A stretch of DNA of 48,799 bases from Helicobacteraceae bacterium (lineage in GTDB: Bacteria > Campylobacterota > Campylobacteria > Campylobacterales > Sulfurimonadaceae), in assembly GCA_027038835.1 (NCBI GenBank), contig JALWGC010000004.1, forward strand, positions 1 to 48,799. Reading direction: 5' to 3'. This document shows positions 35,067 to 42,973 of the stretch, in pieces (positions within the stretch are counted from its first letter, which is position 1; each line of letters opens with the position of its first letter). The notes below the pieces were generated by a model that had not been told where the DNA came from, made no database searches, and saw nothing but the letters and a program-made list of their open reading frames with translations. Both the position numbers and the translations under genes were made by a program.

Positions 35067-35476
35067 TGTAAAATCCTCCTATCGTGTGTATCGTTCGGTA
35101 TATCTGCCGTAAGTAGGCACTTTGCTTTGCTGTCTTTTTTCTTGCTTGTATCTACAAACCCGTCCAGCTTTTTTACCGTAAGCGTTTTGCCTTTTATACT
35201 TACTGTTTTTTGAGTTGCCGACGTGTAGTTTTTAACCCCTCTTGAATAGTTGAAATCAAGAGGAGCTATATATGTTCCATCTGCGTCATCCGTTATCAAA
35301 GCACGCATAAACACGGTCTGCTTTTTGCGCAAAACAGATGGGTCTATCGTTATCGTCGCATTGCCGACTCCTATCGTAATCCTCTTGCTGTTTCCTCTCG
35401 TAGATGGGTAAATTTTTATTAAACCTCTTCTCGCTTTTATCGCATATCCGCTATCGAGTGGTATTACTTTTGACAT
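35060..35476 (-). CDS. Small phage protein of unknown function
   Basis: 138 residues, mostly strands (SVLRKKQTVFMRALITDDAD, NYTSATQKTVSIKGKTLTV). The end is basic, with KKKDSKAKCLLTADIPND. Ribosome binding site GAGGAG. Likely a small structural protein that acts with the propeller-like protein encoded next. Confidence 0.5.
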   Translation of the reverse strand: MSKVIPLDSGYAIKARRGLIKIYPSTRGNSKRITIGVGNATITIDPSVLRKKQTVFMRALITDDADGTYIAPLDFNYSRGVKNYTSATQKTVSIKGKTLTVKKLDGFVDTSKKKDSKAKCLLTADIPNDTHDRRILQW

Positions 35477-35480
35477 ATTC

Positions 35481-38060
35481 TTACTCCTCTTCCGGTATTT
35501 CCGTTATGTATTTCCCTATCGAAAAGAAATTCGGCTCGATACTCGAATTGTTCACATAAGCAACCTCTATACTTCCATCTTCGTTTTGCGTAATGGTATA
35601 ATCTATATACGCGTTTTCCTCGTTCTCTTTTTCACACGCTTGTATCTGCGTTGCGATATCGTACCCGCTATATTCTTTTGGTGGAAAAACGTTCCCGTCG
35701 CCGACAAAAGTGTATCCGTCATCTTGTTGTTTTATTTCGACGCTTCCTATTGCATTTTCGTTTTCTTCCAAAGCGATAAAATACGATACTATACGCTCAC
35801 CGGAAGCGTTCTCCTCGTCTGAAAGGCAGAAATATACTTTTTCCCCTTTTTCGACAACGTGATAGAACACGTTTTCAAGATGCGCAACTGCTCTGTCGCC
35901 GTTTTCTTGTTCGTTGTAAAACGACACGAAATCTTTAACGGCATTTAAAAAACTTTTATCTATCTCTTCCAGATAATCGGGTAACTCTGATGGGTTTTCC
36001 TTTACTTTAGGCATATATCTCAAAGGCTCGTCGCTATCGTCGGCGCATCTGAAATCGAACATCTCTTTGTAGTATTCCATCAAGCCGTCTTTATTTTCAA
36101 AAAGATCGTGTACATTGTTTTCTATACACGACTTCAAAAGCCCTTTTTTCTTGATGTCGTCGAGTATTGAAGTATCGCCGTTTATCGTTTCTACATTGTA
36201 TAAACCACTTGGGTACCCCATCACGTTTCCTATGCCACCGGATATTTTGCTTCTACCGAAAAAATTTTCTACGTTCGTGTCGGATGATACGATATGCTTT
36301 ATCGTATCACCTATACTACCGACTATATCGCCAAGACCGATTTCATCTCCTACGTTGATTGTAACAACGTCGAGCGCATCCATAATTTCATTCGGTAAAG
36401 GCTTGTGAAACGTAGCGTAGTTCTTCTCTTTGTATTCCAAGAACAACGTAGTGTTATCTTCGATTTTCAAGTCGAATCCGTTCTTTATTGCATCAACTAT
36501 AAGCCCGCACGGAGGAACTATATCTATGTTGATAGTTTTTTTTCCGGTTTCTTCTTCGAGTGCTTCATAGAAATCGGTTATCGCTTCCTCTTCACTTTCA
36601 TCTTTTTTTATATCGTAGGTTTTTGGAGCTTGCGTGTCAACCGACGGATTTGCGCACCCTTTACCGTATTTATCTATAGTATATTCAATTTCAACGCTTG
36701 AAAAACTTGCAAGTTCTAAAGAATCTACGTATTTTTTCGTCATCGTACTGTTGTACGACACTATTTTCGTAAAACTTTTTGTAGGAACGACGTTTCTTTT
36801 CTCGCCAAAGAGTTTCGGAAAATTACCTAAAATGTTTTTCAATCCGTATAAAGTTTCTTCACTTCCGTCCGAATGTTTCAATACCGTTTCGCTCCATTTG
36901 TCGGTAAACAAAGCATCGCAAAGCGCCAAAAGCAGCGAAAATTCTTTCCCATCAATCTCTTTGCAATTAAAATCATCTTCAGTTCCAAGAGCATTTAATG
37001 TCGGGTTCGTTTTTAGGTTCTCTATCGAAACGTAACTCATACCGTAATCGTGCATAGCCTCAAGAGCACCTGCGATATCACCGCTTTTTATCTTTTTAAT
37101 CACTTGCAAGTTCGAATCTGTAGCGACAAACGTGTCGAGATTCGGCATTTGTGCGGCATACTGCATAGCATCGACGAAAGCTTCATCGAGATAGCCGGCT
37201 GTTATGAACAGACTTTTTATCCTCTTCATAAGATTGTAATCGAGATAGTCTATTCTACTACCTCTTGTATTTTCGTATCCAGCAATACGCTGCCTAAAAG
37301 TGTTTGTAAAATACCTATCACCGATAAGCTCAAGTTTTACGCCGAGTTCGTAGCTTTCCGCTATATAGTTTGCGACACTTGTGAAAAAAACTACTTCTGC
37401 ATCGTTTATAGCACAATATCGAAGTGTTCCATCTGTGTCAATTTTCATCGAAGAGAGTTCTTTCCCATCGTGCCTACATACGATACAAAAACTCCCCGGT
37501 ATTGGACTGTTGCTGGATGGAAATACTGGATTGTCTATTGCAAAACCGAACAAAGTATCGATTATTTTCTTTATTTTATCCAACTTTGCACTAAGCGCTG
37601 TTATCGTTTCCGCAATATCGGTTGGATTGTATTCGATAGTTATACCGAAGTCTCTACAAAAATCCGATTCAAAAACTTCATCGGCGCATTCAGGACATCC
37701 GTTTTCAAAATCATAGAATTGATAAAAATCTTCATCTGTACAATAATACTGAAGCCAACCGCCACGCATCGCGTCTCTTAAAACAGGACCTGTTCTGATA
37801 GCTACTTCTTCTGGACGAGAGTACTTGTGCTTCTCGTATATAGACAATTTCTTAGGAACTATTTTTTCAAAAACTCCTTCATTACAGATATTCCCTATCT
37901 CAACCTTTCCGTTTTCAATATCTACCTTTATATCGAGCTTATGTTCTTTATAGTGCCTACCTATGGCTTTTATTTGCAATTCTGCCGTTTCGTTGACAAG
38001 TTCTTTTTCATCTATAACGAACTCGTTACCCTGCATATCTCTTATTTTTATTTTTGCCAC
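35481..38060 (-). CDS. Large phage protein of unknown function (859 aa)
   Basis: The start is GTG after GGGAGTTCATA. The first 110 residues are a beta-rich domain; then GWLQYYCTDEDFYQFYDFENG and a cysteine pair CPECADEVFESDFC that could bind a metal. The rest is acidic and mixed, with DGSEETLYGLKNILGN and AKLDKIKKIIDTLFGF. I recognise no family. Its size and place between short beta-rich genes fit a large tail or fibre-associated protein. The cysteines are unusual for a virion surface protein. Confidence 0.55.
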   Translation of the reverse strand: MAKIKIRDMQGNEFVIDEKELVNETAELQIKAIGRHYKEHKLDIKVDIENGKVEIGNICNEGVFEKIVPKKLSIYEKHKYSRPEEVAIRTGPVLRDAMRGGWLQYYCTDEDFYQFYDFENGCPECADEVFESDFCRDFGITIEYNPTDIAETITALSAKLDKIKKIIDTLFGFAIDNPVFPSSNSPIPGSFCIVCRHDGKELSSMKIDTDGTLRYCAINDAEVVFFTSVANYIAESYELGVKLELIGDRYFTNTFRQRIAGYENTRGSRIDYLDYNLMKRIKSLFITAGYLDEAFVDAMQYAAQMPNLDTFVATDSNLQVIKKIKSGDIAGALEAMHDYGMSYVSIENLKTNPTLNALGTEDDFNCKEIDGKEFSLLLALCDALFTDKWSETVLKHSDGSEETLYGLKNILGNFPKLFGEKRNVVPTKSFTKIVSYNSTMTKKYVDSLELASFSSVEIEYTIDKYGKGCANPSVDTQAPKTYDIKKDESEEEAITDFYEALEEETGKKTINIDIVPPCGLIVDAIKNGFDLKIEDNTTLFLEYKEKNYATFHKPLPNEIMDALDVVTINVGDEIGLGDIVGSIGDTIKHIVSSDTNVENFFGRSKISGGIGNVMGYPSGLYNVETINGDTSILDDIKKKGLLKSCIENNVHDLFENKDGLMEYYKEMFDFRCADDSDEPLRYMPKVKENPSELPDYLEEIDKSFLNAVKDFVSFYNEQENGDRAVAHLENVFYHVVEKGEKVYFCLSDEENASGERIVSYFIALEENENAIGSVEIKQQDDGYTFVGDGNVFPPKEYSGYDIATQIQACEKENEENAYIDYTITQNEDGSIEVAYVNNSSIEPNFFSIGKYITEIPEEE

Positions 38061-38070
38061 TATGAACTCC

Positions 38071-38631
38071 CTAAAGAATATTGATGATTATTTCGTAGTC
38101 CGTTCCATCGAGTAATGAAGTGTCGTAATCAAGCTTGTATGAATTTGTGTCGCTATCGTACACAAGCGAACTCGCTAACTCGTCACCGTTTTTCGCAACG
38201 ATTCTTACATTCAATCGTCCAAGAATCAAATCAGCCACATTGTCTATAAAGCTTCTTTCAGACGCAATCGTTCTTGCTATACTAAAAATGAAATCTTCCA
38301 TTTGCAACAACGAATCCGCCGTTTCTTCCGTAGTGGGGATGCGGCTTGCAATTTTATCTATATCCGCTTCTTTCAATCTGCCGGCAATCTCTTTCACTTC
38401 AAATTCATCGTTTATCTTTTCCGCGACTTTCAAAGAATCTCCGAGGATAACCGTTATATTGTCCTTATAGCTTTCTCCGATTTTTTTCTCCAAAATATTC
38501 TGTATCGAACTTGACGAAAGTCCTTGATTGTCAACGACGAAATGTACTTTTTTCGTCTTTATAGAATCAAAATCGACATCCCCATCAACATAACCACTTT
38601 CAACATAACCACTTTCTACATAACGGCTCAT
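38071..38631 (-). CDS. Phage protein with N-terminal YVESG repeats
   Basis: 186 residues. It starts MSRYVESGYVESGYVDGDVD, a short tandem repeat that may be an attachment tag of a fibre or chaperone. The rest is mixed helical and beta without known motif. Stop 10 nt before the 859-residue protein, start overlapping the glycosyltransferase stop by 4 nt. Confidence 0.5.
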   Translation of the reverse strand: MSRYVESGYVESGYVDGDVDFDSIKTKKVHFVVDNQGLSSSSIQNILEKKIGESYKDNITVILGDSLKVAEKINDEFEVKEIAGRLKEADIDKIASRIPTTEETADSLLQMEDFIFSIARTIASERSFIDNVADLILGRLNVRIVAKNGDELASSLVYDSDTNSYKLDYDTSLLDGTDYEIIINIL

Positions 38632-39236
38632 ACTCTTTTCTCCTCCAATAGTTTCATAGCAAATTCTCTTGCTCTCTTTATGTCTCTTTGCCTCTCGTTG
38701 AATGGACGACGAGTGATTGTCCTGTGTTTTTTGTCATATACATACAAGCACTCGTCGTTCATCTTGCAACGATAATTAAGAATAAGCTTTACGTAAACGA
38801 CAAGGTCTCCGGCACCCCTTAGTCCAGTAAACCACACGTCTTTAAGCACATCGGTCTTTACCGTTATTCCGTTTAGTGCAGCGTATGGTCTTGCTATCAT
38901 CTCCTCTGCGTCAAGCGAAACTCTGTTGTCCACATTGTTTATATAAGCGTCAAACCCGCTTGAAATATCGGGAACACCCGTTATGTAGTCGTCAGAATCA
39001 ATTCGCATAACGTATTCGGTTTCAATAAGCTCAAGACCGGCGCGAAACGCCTTGTAATGCCCGATGTTCTTTGGAAGTAGAAGCAGTTCACACCCAAGCG
39101 AGTGCAAAAACGCACGCTCCTTGCTTCCATCATCTACCAAAATGCAGTGCAATCCGGCACTCTTGATGCTGTCTATGCAGCGTCTCACTATCGCTTCTGG
39201 CTTATTGTAGTTCGTTACGAGTGCCGTTATTTTCAT
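38628..39236 (-). CDS. Glycosyltransferase family 2 (short form)
   Basis: 202 residues. The GT-A fold is visible: MKITALVTNYNKPEAIVRRC, HCILVDDGSKERAF (first DDG), YVMRIDSDDYITGV (DxDD metal motif). The C-terminal acceptor part is short. It is encoded in the middle of the fibre genes, so a role in sugar decoration of virion proteins or of the host surface is possible. The ATG overlaps the stop of the gene before it. Confidence 0.85.
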   Translation of the reverse strand: MKITALVTNYNKPEAIVRRCIDSIKSAGLHCILVDDGSKERAFLHSLGCELLLLPKNIGHYKAFRAGLELIETEYVMRIDSDDYITGVPDISSGFDAYINNVDNRVSLDAEEMIARPYAALNGITVKTDVLKDVWFTGLRGAGDLVVYVKLILNYRCKMNDECLYVYDKKHRTITRRPFNERQRDIKRAREFAMKLLEEKRV

Positions 39237-39781
39237 TATGGTAAAACTTTCGCACCAAGCTCGTAAATATCGACGAACTCCAAAGTAGATACAGTGATAG
39301 TACCTACCGCAAGTTTTCCATCCTCAACCGGTTTTACTCCAAAAAGTCCATCTTCGATTTCAACAAACTCGAGATTCGACATATAACCCAAACCTGCATC
39401 ATCGCTCGCGATAGTCGCCTTTCCGTCAGCGTCGATATGGAAAAGTATCGCGAGCTTCTTGTCATCAAAAACGGACGGAGTTTCCGCGCTGTAATATCCG
39501 TCGCTCCAACCAAAGCCGGTATATGAGCTTGCTTCGATATCCTCGGTAGAGTCTGTCGCTTTTGTTATCTCTAAACCCTCGATTTTTATAAACAAAAGAG
39601 CAAGGTTTTTTGTCCCATCGGACGGCGCTTGAACATCTCTTGCGTCCAAAAGCGGTATGACACCGTTTTCGTTTTGAACAATAGGTTTTACAATCAAGCC
39701 TCTTTCAAGCGTTCTAAAGTTCGCATCCATTTCCTCGTGAGTAAGCTCACTCCCTTTTTCCAATCTGTATGTCATTGGCAT
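39236..39781 (-). CDS. Fibre-associated phage protein
   Basis: 181 residues. The N-terminus MPMTYRLEKGSELTHEEMDA followed by NFRTLE is a common phage motif (KGSxLTxxEMDxNF) in tail fibre and baseplate proteins. The remainder is beta-rich. Start follows AAAAGGAGAG. Confidence 0.6.
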   Translation of the reverse strand: MPMTYRLEKGSELTHEEMDANFRTLERGLIVKPIVQNENGVIPLLDARDVQAPSDGTKNLALLFIKIEGLEITKATDSTEDIEASSYTGFGWSDGYYSAETPSVFDDKKLAILFHIDADGKATIASDDAGLGYMSNLEFVEIEDGLFGVKPVEDGKLAVGTITVSTLEFVDIYELGAKVLP

Positions 39782-39808
39782 TTTCTCTCCTTTTGTTTGA
39801 TTTTAATG

Positions 39809-40111
39809 TTAGATGACCGTCGCTTCCACATCGTTTTCGATATAAGTAGGCTCTTTCGTTATGATGCCAAATTGCGTTACATCCATATCATATTTCGCTT
39901 TACAGGCATCTGTATAAACTCTCAAGATTTCACTTGTTCTTGAGTCGAAAATGTCGGCGAAGAAGTAGTCTTTGTAGCTTCCGTCGTCGTTCTTGTTTTC
40001 ATCAACTTCTTGGAAAGTGTTATCCAGCCAGTTTTTAGTCCAGTCGATTGCACCTTCTTGTGTGATTGTAGAGTTCGGTCTGATAAGCACCTCTTTTTTA
40101 TACAACCCCAT
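39809..40111 (-). CDS. Small phage protein of unknown function (100 aa)
   Basis: MGLYKKEVLIRPNSTITQEG and then AIDWTKNWLDNTFQEVDEN. The start at 40111 has AAAGGAGACGAG before it; the frame runs 16 codons further up without a site. No known motif. A short virion or assembly protein is likely. Confidence 0.55.
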   Translation of the reverse strand: MGLYKKEVLIRPNSTITQEGAIDWTKNWLDNTFQEVDENKNDDGSYKDYFFADIFDSRTSEILRVYTDACKAKYDMDVTQFGIITKEPTYIENDVEATVI

Positions 40112-40180
40112 CTCGTCTCCTTTACATTTTAGAGCTTCGCTCTGTAAGCTCCCCCGCAAGAGAGCCTAAGAGAGAAGCGC

Positions 40181-41062
40181 TTAGATAACAGCTCCATCGC
40201 CACTCTCTCCGTTTCCGCCACAAGTAGCGTCCGCAAGTCCGAGCGCCGATCTAAACTTGTTTCCGATACCGCAGATATCCATAGAAGAAGCTTTTATCAT
40301 CTTCGAGTCCGTGTACGCTTTGGCTTCGACAAGTACCGCTTCCGCTCTTGCTTCCACATCGCTTAGACGGCTTTTTATACCTTTTACCAGATTGCCGTTT
40401 TCATCCGTAGTGTCGTTGATTGCGTTTTCAAGTTCGCTTACTCTATCGCCAAGACCGGATACGTCGCTTCCGACTTTTTCATCGACGTACGATTTCGCTT
40501 CGTCGATAGCTTCTTGTTTCGCAGTCGCGATTGCGACGTTCGTTCTTGCCGCTTCATCGGCTATCTGTTTCTTGATGGAACCATCTACGGATTCATCACC
40601 CGTGAGAGTCGTAAGCGTAGCTTCAGAGGCATCCACTCTGCTTTTTACACCGGTGATTTCACTTGCATTTGTCGCGATAGCTGTTTCGTTGCTGTTAGCT
40701 TTGTTTTGAACAGCTGTCACCTGCGCCTGAAGTGCCGCTTCCGCATCTGTAGCTCTTGTAGTTTCGTCTTCGATAGCCTGTTTATTCTCTTGGATAAGCG
40801 AGAAAATGGACTGGACTACGCCCTCGTCGTTGGAAAGAACCTCTTTGATTTTTTCGATTTTTTCAGCCAAAGAAACGTGGTCGTTGTCCTCCATCTCCGT
40901 AATAGCCGTAATCTGACCCTGTAGATTCGCGATAGCCGTCTGCAGATCCGCATCTTTGGCAAAACCTTGCCCCTCTACATATTCTTTTGTGGATTGACCA
41001 AGCGAAGTGGCTAAATCCTGCAATGCCTGTTCGAGTTCGTCTGTTGTAACATTATCTGCCAT
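40181..41062 (-). CDS. Coiled-coil virion protein (fibre/adaptor type)
   Basis: 293 residues made of heptad-rich helices with repeats of the kind TDAEAALQAQVTAVQNKANS and ASEITGVKSRVDASEATLTTL, then EARAEAVLVEAKAYTDSKMI, the pattern of trimeric phage neck, fibre or collar proteins. The C-terminus is globular and glycine-rich, with two cysteines. It has a strong ribosome binding site (AAAAAGGGAGAG). Confidence 0.6.
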   Translation of the reverse strand: MADNVTTDELEQALQDLATSLGQSTKEYVEGQGFAKDADLQTAIANLQGQITAITEMEDNDHVSLAEKIEKIKEVLSNDEGVVQSIFSLIQENKQAIEDETTRATDAEAALQAQVTAVQNKANSNETAIATNASEITGVKSRVDASEATLTTLTGDESVDGSIKKQIADEAARTNVAIATAKQEAIDEAKSYVDEKVGSDVSGLGDRVSELENAINDTTDENGNLVKGIKSRLSDVEARAEAVLVEAKAYTDSKMIKASSMDICGIGNKFRSALGLADATCGGNGESGDGAVI

Positions 41063-41137
41063 AATGTCTCTCCCTTTTTATTGTTTTTTTCGAGCATATA
41101 GGCTCTGTTTCAACAACCAAGATTGCCAAAAAAGAGG

Positions 41138-41272
41138 CTACTTGCGTTTTTTTCTTTTACTCTTTTTTCTTTTTCTGCATTTTGCGCAGTATATTGCAAG
41201 CTCTTTTTGTATTTTTTCATTTATCGTTTCAGCCATAAGCTGCGCAAGAGCTTCCATCTCTTCTTGTGTCAT
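41138..41272 (-). CDS. 44-residue basic peptide after the connector gene
   Basis: Reads MTQEEMEALAQLMAETINEK, then IQKELAIYCAKCRKRKKSKR and ends KKRK: an acidic helix joined to a very basic tail with a CxxC pair. Its ATG lies two bases after the stop of the connector gene, so it is translated by coupling. It could be a nucleic-acid-binding or decoration peptide. Not recognised. Confidence 0.5.
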   Translation of the reverse strand: MTQEEMEALAQLMAETINEKIQKELAIYCAKCRKRKKSKRKKRK

Positions 41273-41274
41273 AC

Positions 41275-41646
41275 TCAGCTCACGTTCAGATTGTTCGTTT
41301 TGTAGATGGAGATGACCTTTTCAGCCTTTTTCTCGTAGTAGTCCTTGTTCTTGAACGACAAATAGGCGCAGATAAAGAACACGACCGCCGTTTGCAAGTC
41401 GGTATCTATGTCGAGTTCGTCATCGTCGCCGCCGATATTTGGCTTGCGTACATAAAGTGTGTCGTCAAGAAGCTTGCGAAACACATCCGTCGCACTATCA
41501 TCAACTTCGTTTAGAAGTTTCAGCGGCTCACATCGTGTAGCCACTTCGTAGATAGCGGACTTCACGATGAGGTCGTCTATCTCCGCTTTGGAGTTGTCGC
41601 CTTGTAGGAACACCCCAGCAAGGGTTTTCACCTCACCAAGCGTCAT
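41275..41646 (-). CDS. Head-tail connector-like protein
   Basis: 123 residues: MTLGEVKTLAGVFLQGDNSK, then helices KAEIDDLIVKSAIYEVATRC and LDIDTDLQTAVVFFICAYLS, the size and helical make-up of gp6/gp11-type connectors encoded just after capsid genes. The start at 41646 shares TAATG with the capsid stop, so it is coupled to it. Confidence 0.55.
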   Translation of the reverse strand: MTLGEVKTLAGVFLQGDNSKAEIDDLIVKSAIYEVATRCEPLKLLNEVDDSATDVFRKLLDDTLYVRKPNIGGDDDELDIDTDLQTAVVFFICAYLSFKNKDYYEKKAEKVISIYKTNNLNVS

Positions 41647-42572
41647 TACTTGATACCCTCTCCGCAAGCGAAGTAGTCGGCGTTTTGCACCTCGAGCGTA
41701 AGGTCGGTGTAGTAGCGACCGAACCTCGCCGTTTTGGAGGTTGGAGGCTCTGTGAACTCCGTATCCGTATAGAACATAATGCGCGCTTCGTTGAGCTTGC
41801 CGACAAGCACTTTGTCCGAGAGCTTGGACGTGTTGAAGAGTCTGTGCATCTTGACCTTGATTGCACCGAAGTCCGTCTCGAGTTCATAAAGCGTCGGATC
41901 GAACCCGTTGTCGTTTTTGAGATTTCTAAAATACTGGTCTCCGGCAAACTTGTTGATAGCCTTTTTCACATTCGTACCGCATACAAGCATAAAGCTCTCA
42001 TCCTCTATGCCGCCGCGCTCCCAAACAGGCTGTAGGATTTCGCTCAGTTTGTCGTAAGTGAACTCTGTAGCGTTGCCGTTGCCGTCTTTGAAGTCCTGTC
42101 TGTGCGCAGTCGGTATATACTTGAAGATTCCAGCCATTTTTGAAGCCTGTGTGTCGCTTCCGACTGTGTAGTTATCGAAAACACTTGCGTTATGCAGTCC
42201 AAGCAGCGCATACTCAAGGTCTTTGGCGTGTTCCGCTCCGACTTTTCCGACGCGGTACTCCCACTCTTTTTTACCGTAACGTGCGTTGTCAAGCTCTTTA
42301 CGAGACAAACCAAACTCATTTTTGATGATTTGTGTAACGTTATCGACCATCTGTTTCGTATCGACCGTGTTTTCGGCGATGTCGGTTATCTCGAGGTTCG
42401 CGTTTTCCTGCGCGTCTCTGTATCTGTCGATAAACCAACTATGCTTCGGTGCGTTCACTTTCCCGCGTCCAAACCACTCCAAAAAAGGTGTTTTCTTGGC
42501 ACCTTGCAAGATGATGGCGTCGAGTATCGAGGGCTTCTGATTGACCTTGTTGTTGTAGGTTGTCAATGCCAT
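41646..42572 (-). CDS. Major capsid protein, SU10/DUF5309 type
   Basis: 308 residues. The start MALTTYNNKVNQKPSILDAI, the TPFLEWFGRGKVNAPKHSWF segment, then NVTQIIKNEFGLSRKELDNA with YGKKEWEYRVGKVGAEHAKDLEYALL in the following helix are typical of HK97-fold capsid proteins of the SU10 group. Later VCGTNVKKAINKFAG and FGRYYTDLTLEVQN. A GGGAG site lies upstream, and the 21-nt element (copy A) at 42626-42646 is the likely control point. It is preceded by a plus-strand insertion that separates it from the scaffold gene. Confidence 0.85.
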   Translation of the reverse strand: MALTTYNNKVNQKPSILDAIILQGAKKTPFLEWFGRGKVNAPKHSWFIDRYRDAQENANLEITDIAENTVDTKQMVDNVTQIIKNEFGLSRKELDNARYGKKEWEYRVGKVGAEHAKDLEYALLGLHNASVFDNYTVGSDTQASKMAGIFKYIPTAHRQDFKDGNGNATEFTYDKLSEILQPVWERGGIEDESFMLVCGTNVKKAINKFAGDQYFRNLKNDNGFDPTLYELETDFGAIKVKMHRLFNTSKLSDKVLVGKLNEARIMFYTDTEFTEPPTSKTARFGRYYTDLTLEVQNADYFACGEGIK

Positions 42573-42625
42573 TTGCTTCTCCCATTTTTTTATTGTCTAA
42601 CGAAATTATGATATTTTCAAGAGTG

Positions 42626-42646
42626 TTTTAAAAGTCAGTTTTGTCG
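42626..42646 (-). promoter_or_regulatory. 21-nt repeat element, copy A (capsid gene)
   Basis: On the minus strand CGACAAAACTGACTTTTAAA then A, about 55-75 nt upstream of the capsid start. Two more copies stand before the ejection protein and lysis genes. The arrangement GAC-N7-GAC suggests a direct-repeat binding site. Confidence 0.5.
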
Positions 42647-42703
42647 TATTTTGAGTTTTTTTTGAAGTTGTTGTAAAGTTTGCGTTACTCATCGTGTAAC
42701 TTC

Positions 42704-42714
42704 TGTGCTATAAT
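42704..42714 (+). promoter_or_regulatory. Promoter of the small RNA (TGTGCTATAAT)
   Basis: Extended -10 TGTGCTATAAT, identical over 11 bases to the promoter at 21940-21950. Start predicted near 42721, matching the first base before hairpin 1 of the small RNA. Divergent from the capsid gene element. Confidence 0.65.
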
Positions 42715-42720
42715 TACATT

Positions 42721-42823
42721 ATCAAGACTTGGCGGTCTTGTGTGTGTATGTCTAAAGTATGCGGGAACATAACCTTTAGGCGTCCAAGCCCCATCAGCCG
42801 TTGTGGTTGGTGGGGCTTTTTTT
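42721..42823 (+). ncRNA. Small RNA, candidate antitoxin RNA to the 26-residue peptide gene
   Basis: About 103 nt with three hairpins. Hairpin 1: CAAGAC-ttggcg-GTCTTG (42723-42740). Hairpin 2: GTCTAAAG (42750-42757) with CTTTAGGC (42774-42781), continued by TATG/CATA so that CGGGAA is the apical loop. Hairpin 3 is the terminator (42786-42823). The sequence ATGCGGGAACAT (42759-42770) is the exact reverse complement of the peptide gene's first 12 bases (42888-42899); AACCTTT (42771-42777), GGC and GTC continue the pairing to AAAGGTT, GCC and GAC upstream of that start. Total about 25 pairs covering ribosome binding site and start codon. No open frame of note. Confidence 0.7.
42786..42823 (+). 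terminator. Strong intrinsic terminator of the small RNA
   Basis: AAGCCCCATCAGCC (42786-42799), loop GTTGT, GGTTGGTGGGGCTT (42805-42818): 14 pairs with two G-U, then T run to 42823. Any read-through would produce the peptide mRNA. The ATGGGG at 42858-42863 downstream could pair with CCCCAT of the first arm, giving a weak alternative fold. Confidence 0.85.
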
Positions 42824-42887
42824 CGTTATGGTCTATGCTTTTGTAGATGGGTGGGGTATGGGGTCAGACTGCCAAAAAGGTTGAAAA

Positions 42888-42968
42888 ATGTTCCCGCATT
42901 TGGATATCCACACCGTAGGTTATCTTGTAATTGCGTTGATCTACTTGATTTTCGCACTCAAGCACTAA
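42888..42968 (+). CDS. 26-residue membrane peptide, candidate type I toxin
   Basis: Begins MFPHLDIHTVGYLVIALIYL and ends IFALKH: one hydrophobic helix of about 16 residues bounded by a short polar N-terminus and a basic tail, the layout of type I toxins (TisB, Ibs, Fst, ZorO) that depolarise membranes. AAAAAGG at 42874-42880 gives a good ribosome binding site 7 nt before the ATG. The site and the start codon are the region matched by the upstream small RNA. A TATGCT at 42834-42839 could be its own -10; otherwise it is read by terminator read-through. No homologue recognised. Confidence 0.6.
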   Translation: MFPHLDIHTVGYLVIALIYLIFALKH

Positions 42969-42973
42969 CCTAC

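Noticed and set aside
37050-37781. 243-codon plus-strand frame in the phage region
   Set aside because: It lies antisense to the 859-residue protein gene, has cysteine- and tyrosine-rich content typical of reverse-frame noise, and no ribosome binding site.
38071-41062. Possible diversity-generating retroelement in the fibre genes
   Set aside because: I saw no reverse transcriptase gene and no template/variable repeat pair in the window.
42845-42863. G-rich run in the peptide mRNA leader as a G-quadruplex
   Set aside because: Only three runs of three or more G are present close together (GGG, GGGG, GGGG), so a stable four-tract quadruplex is not supported.
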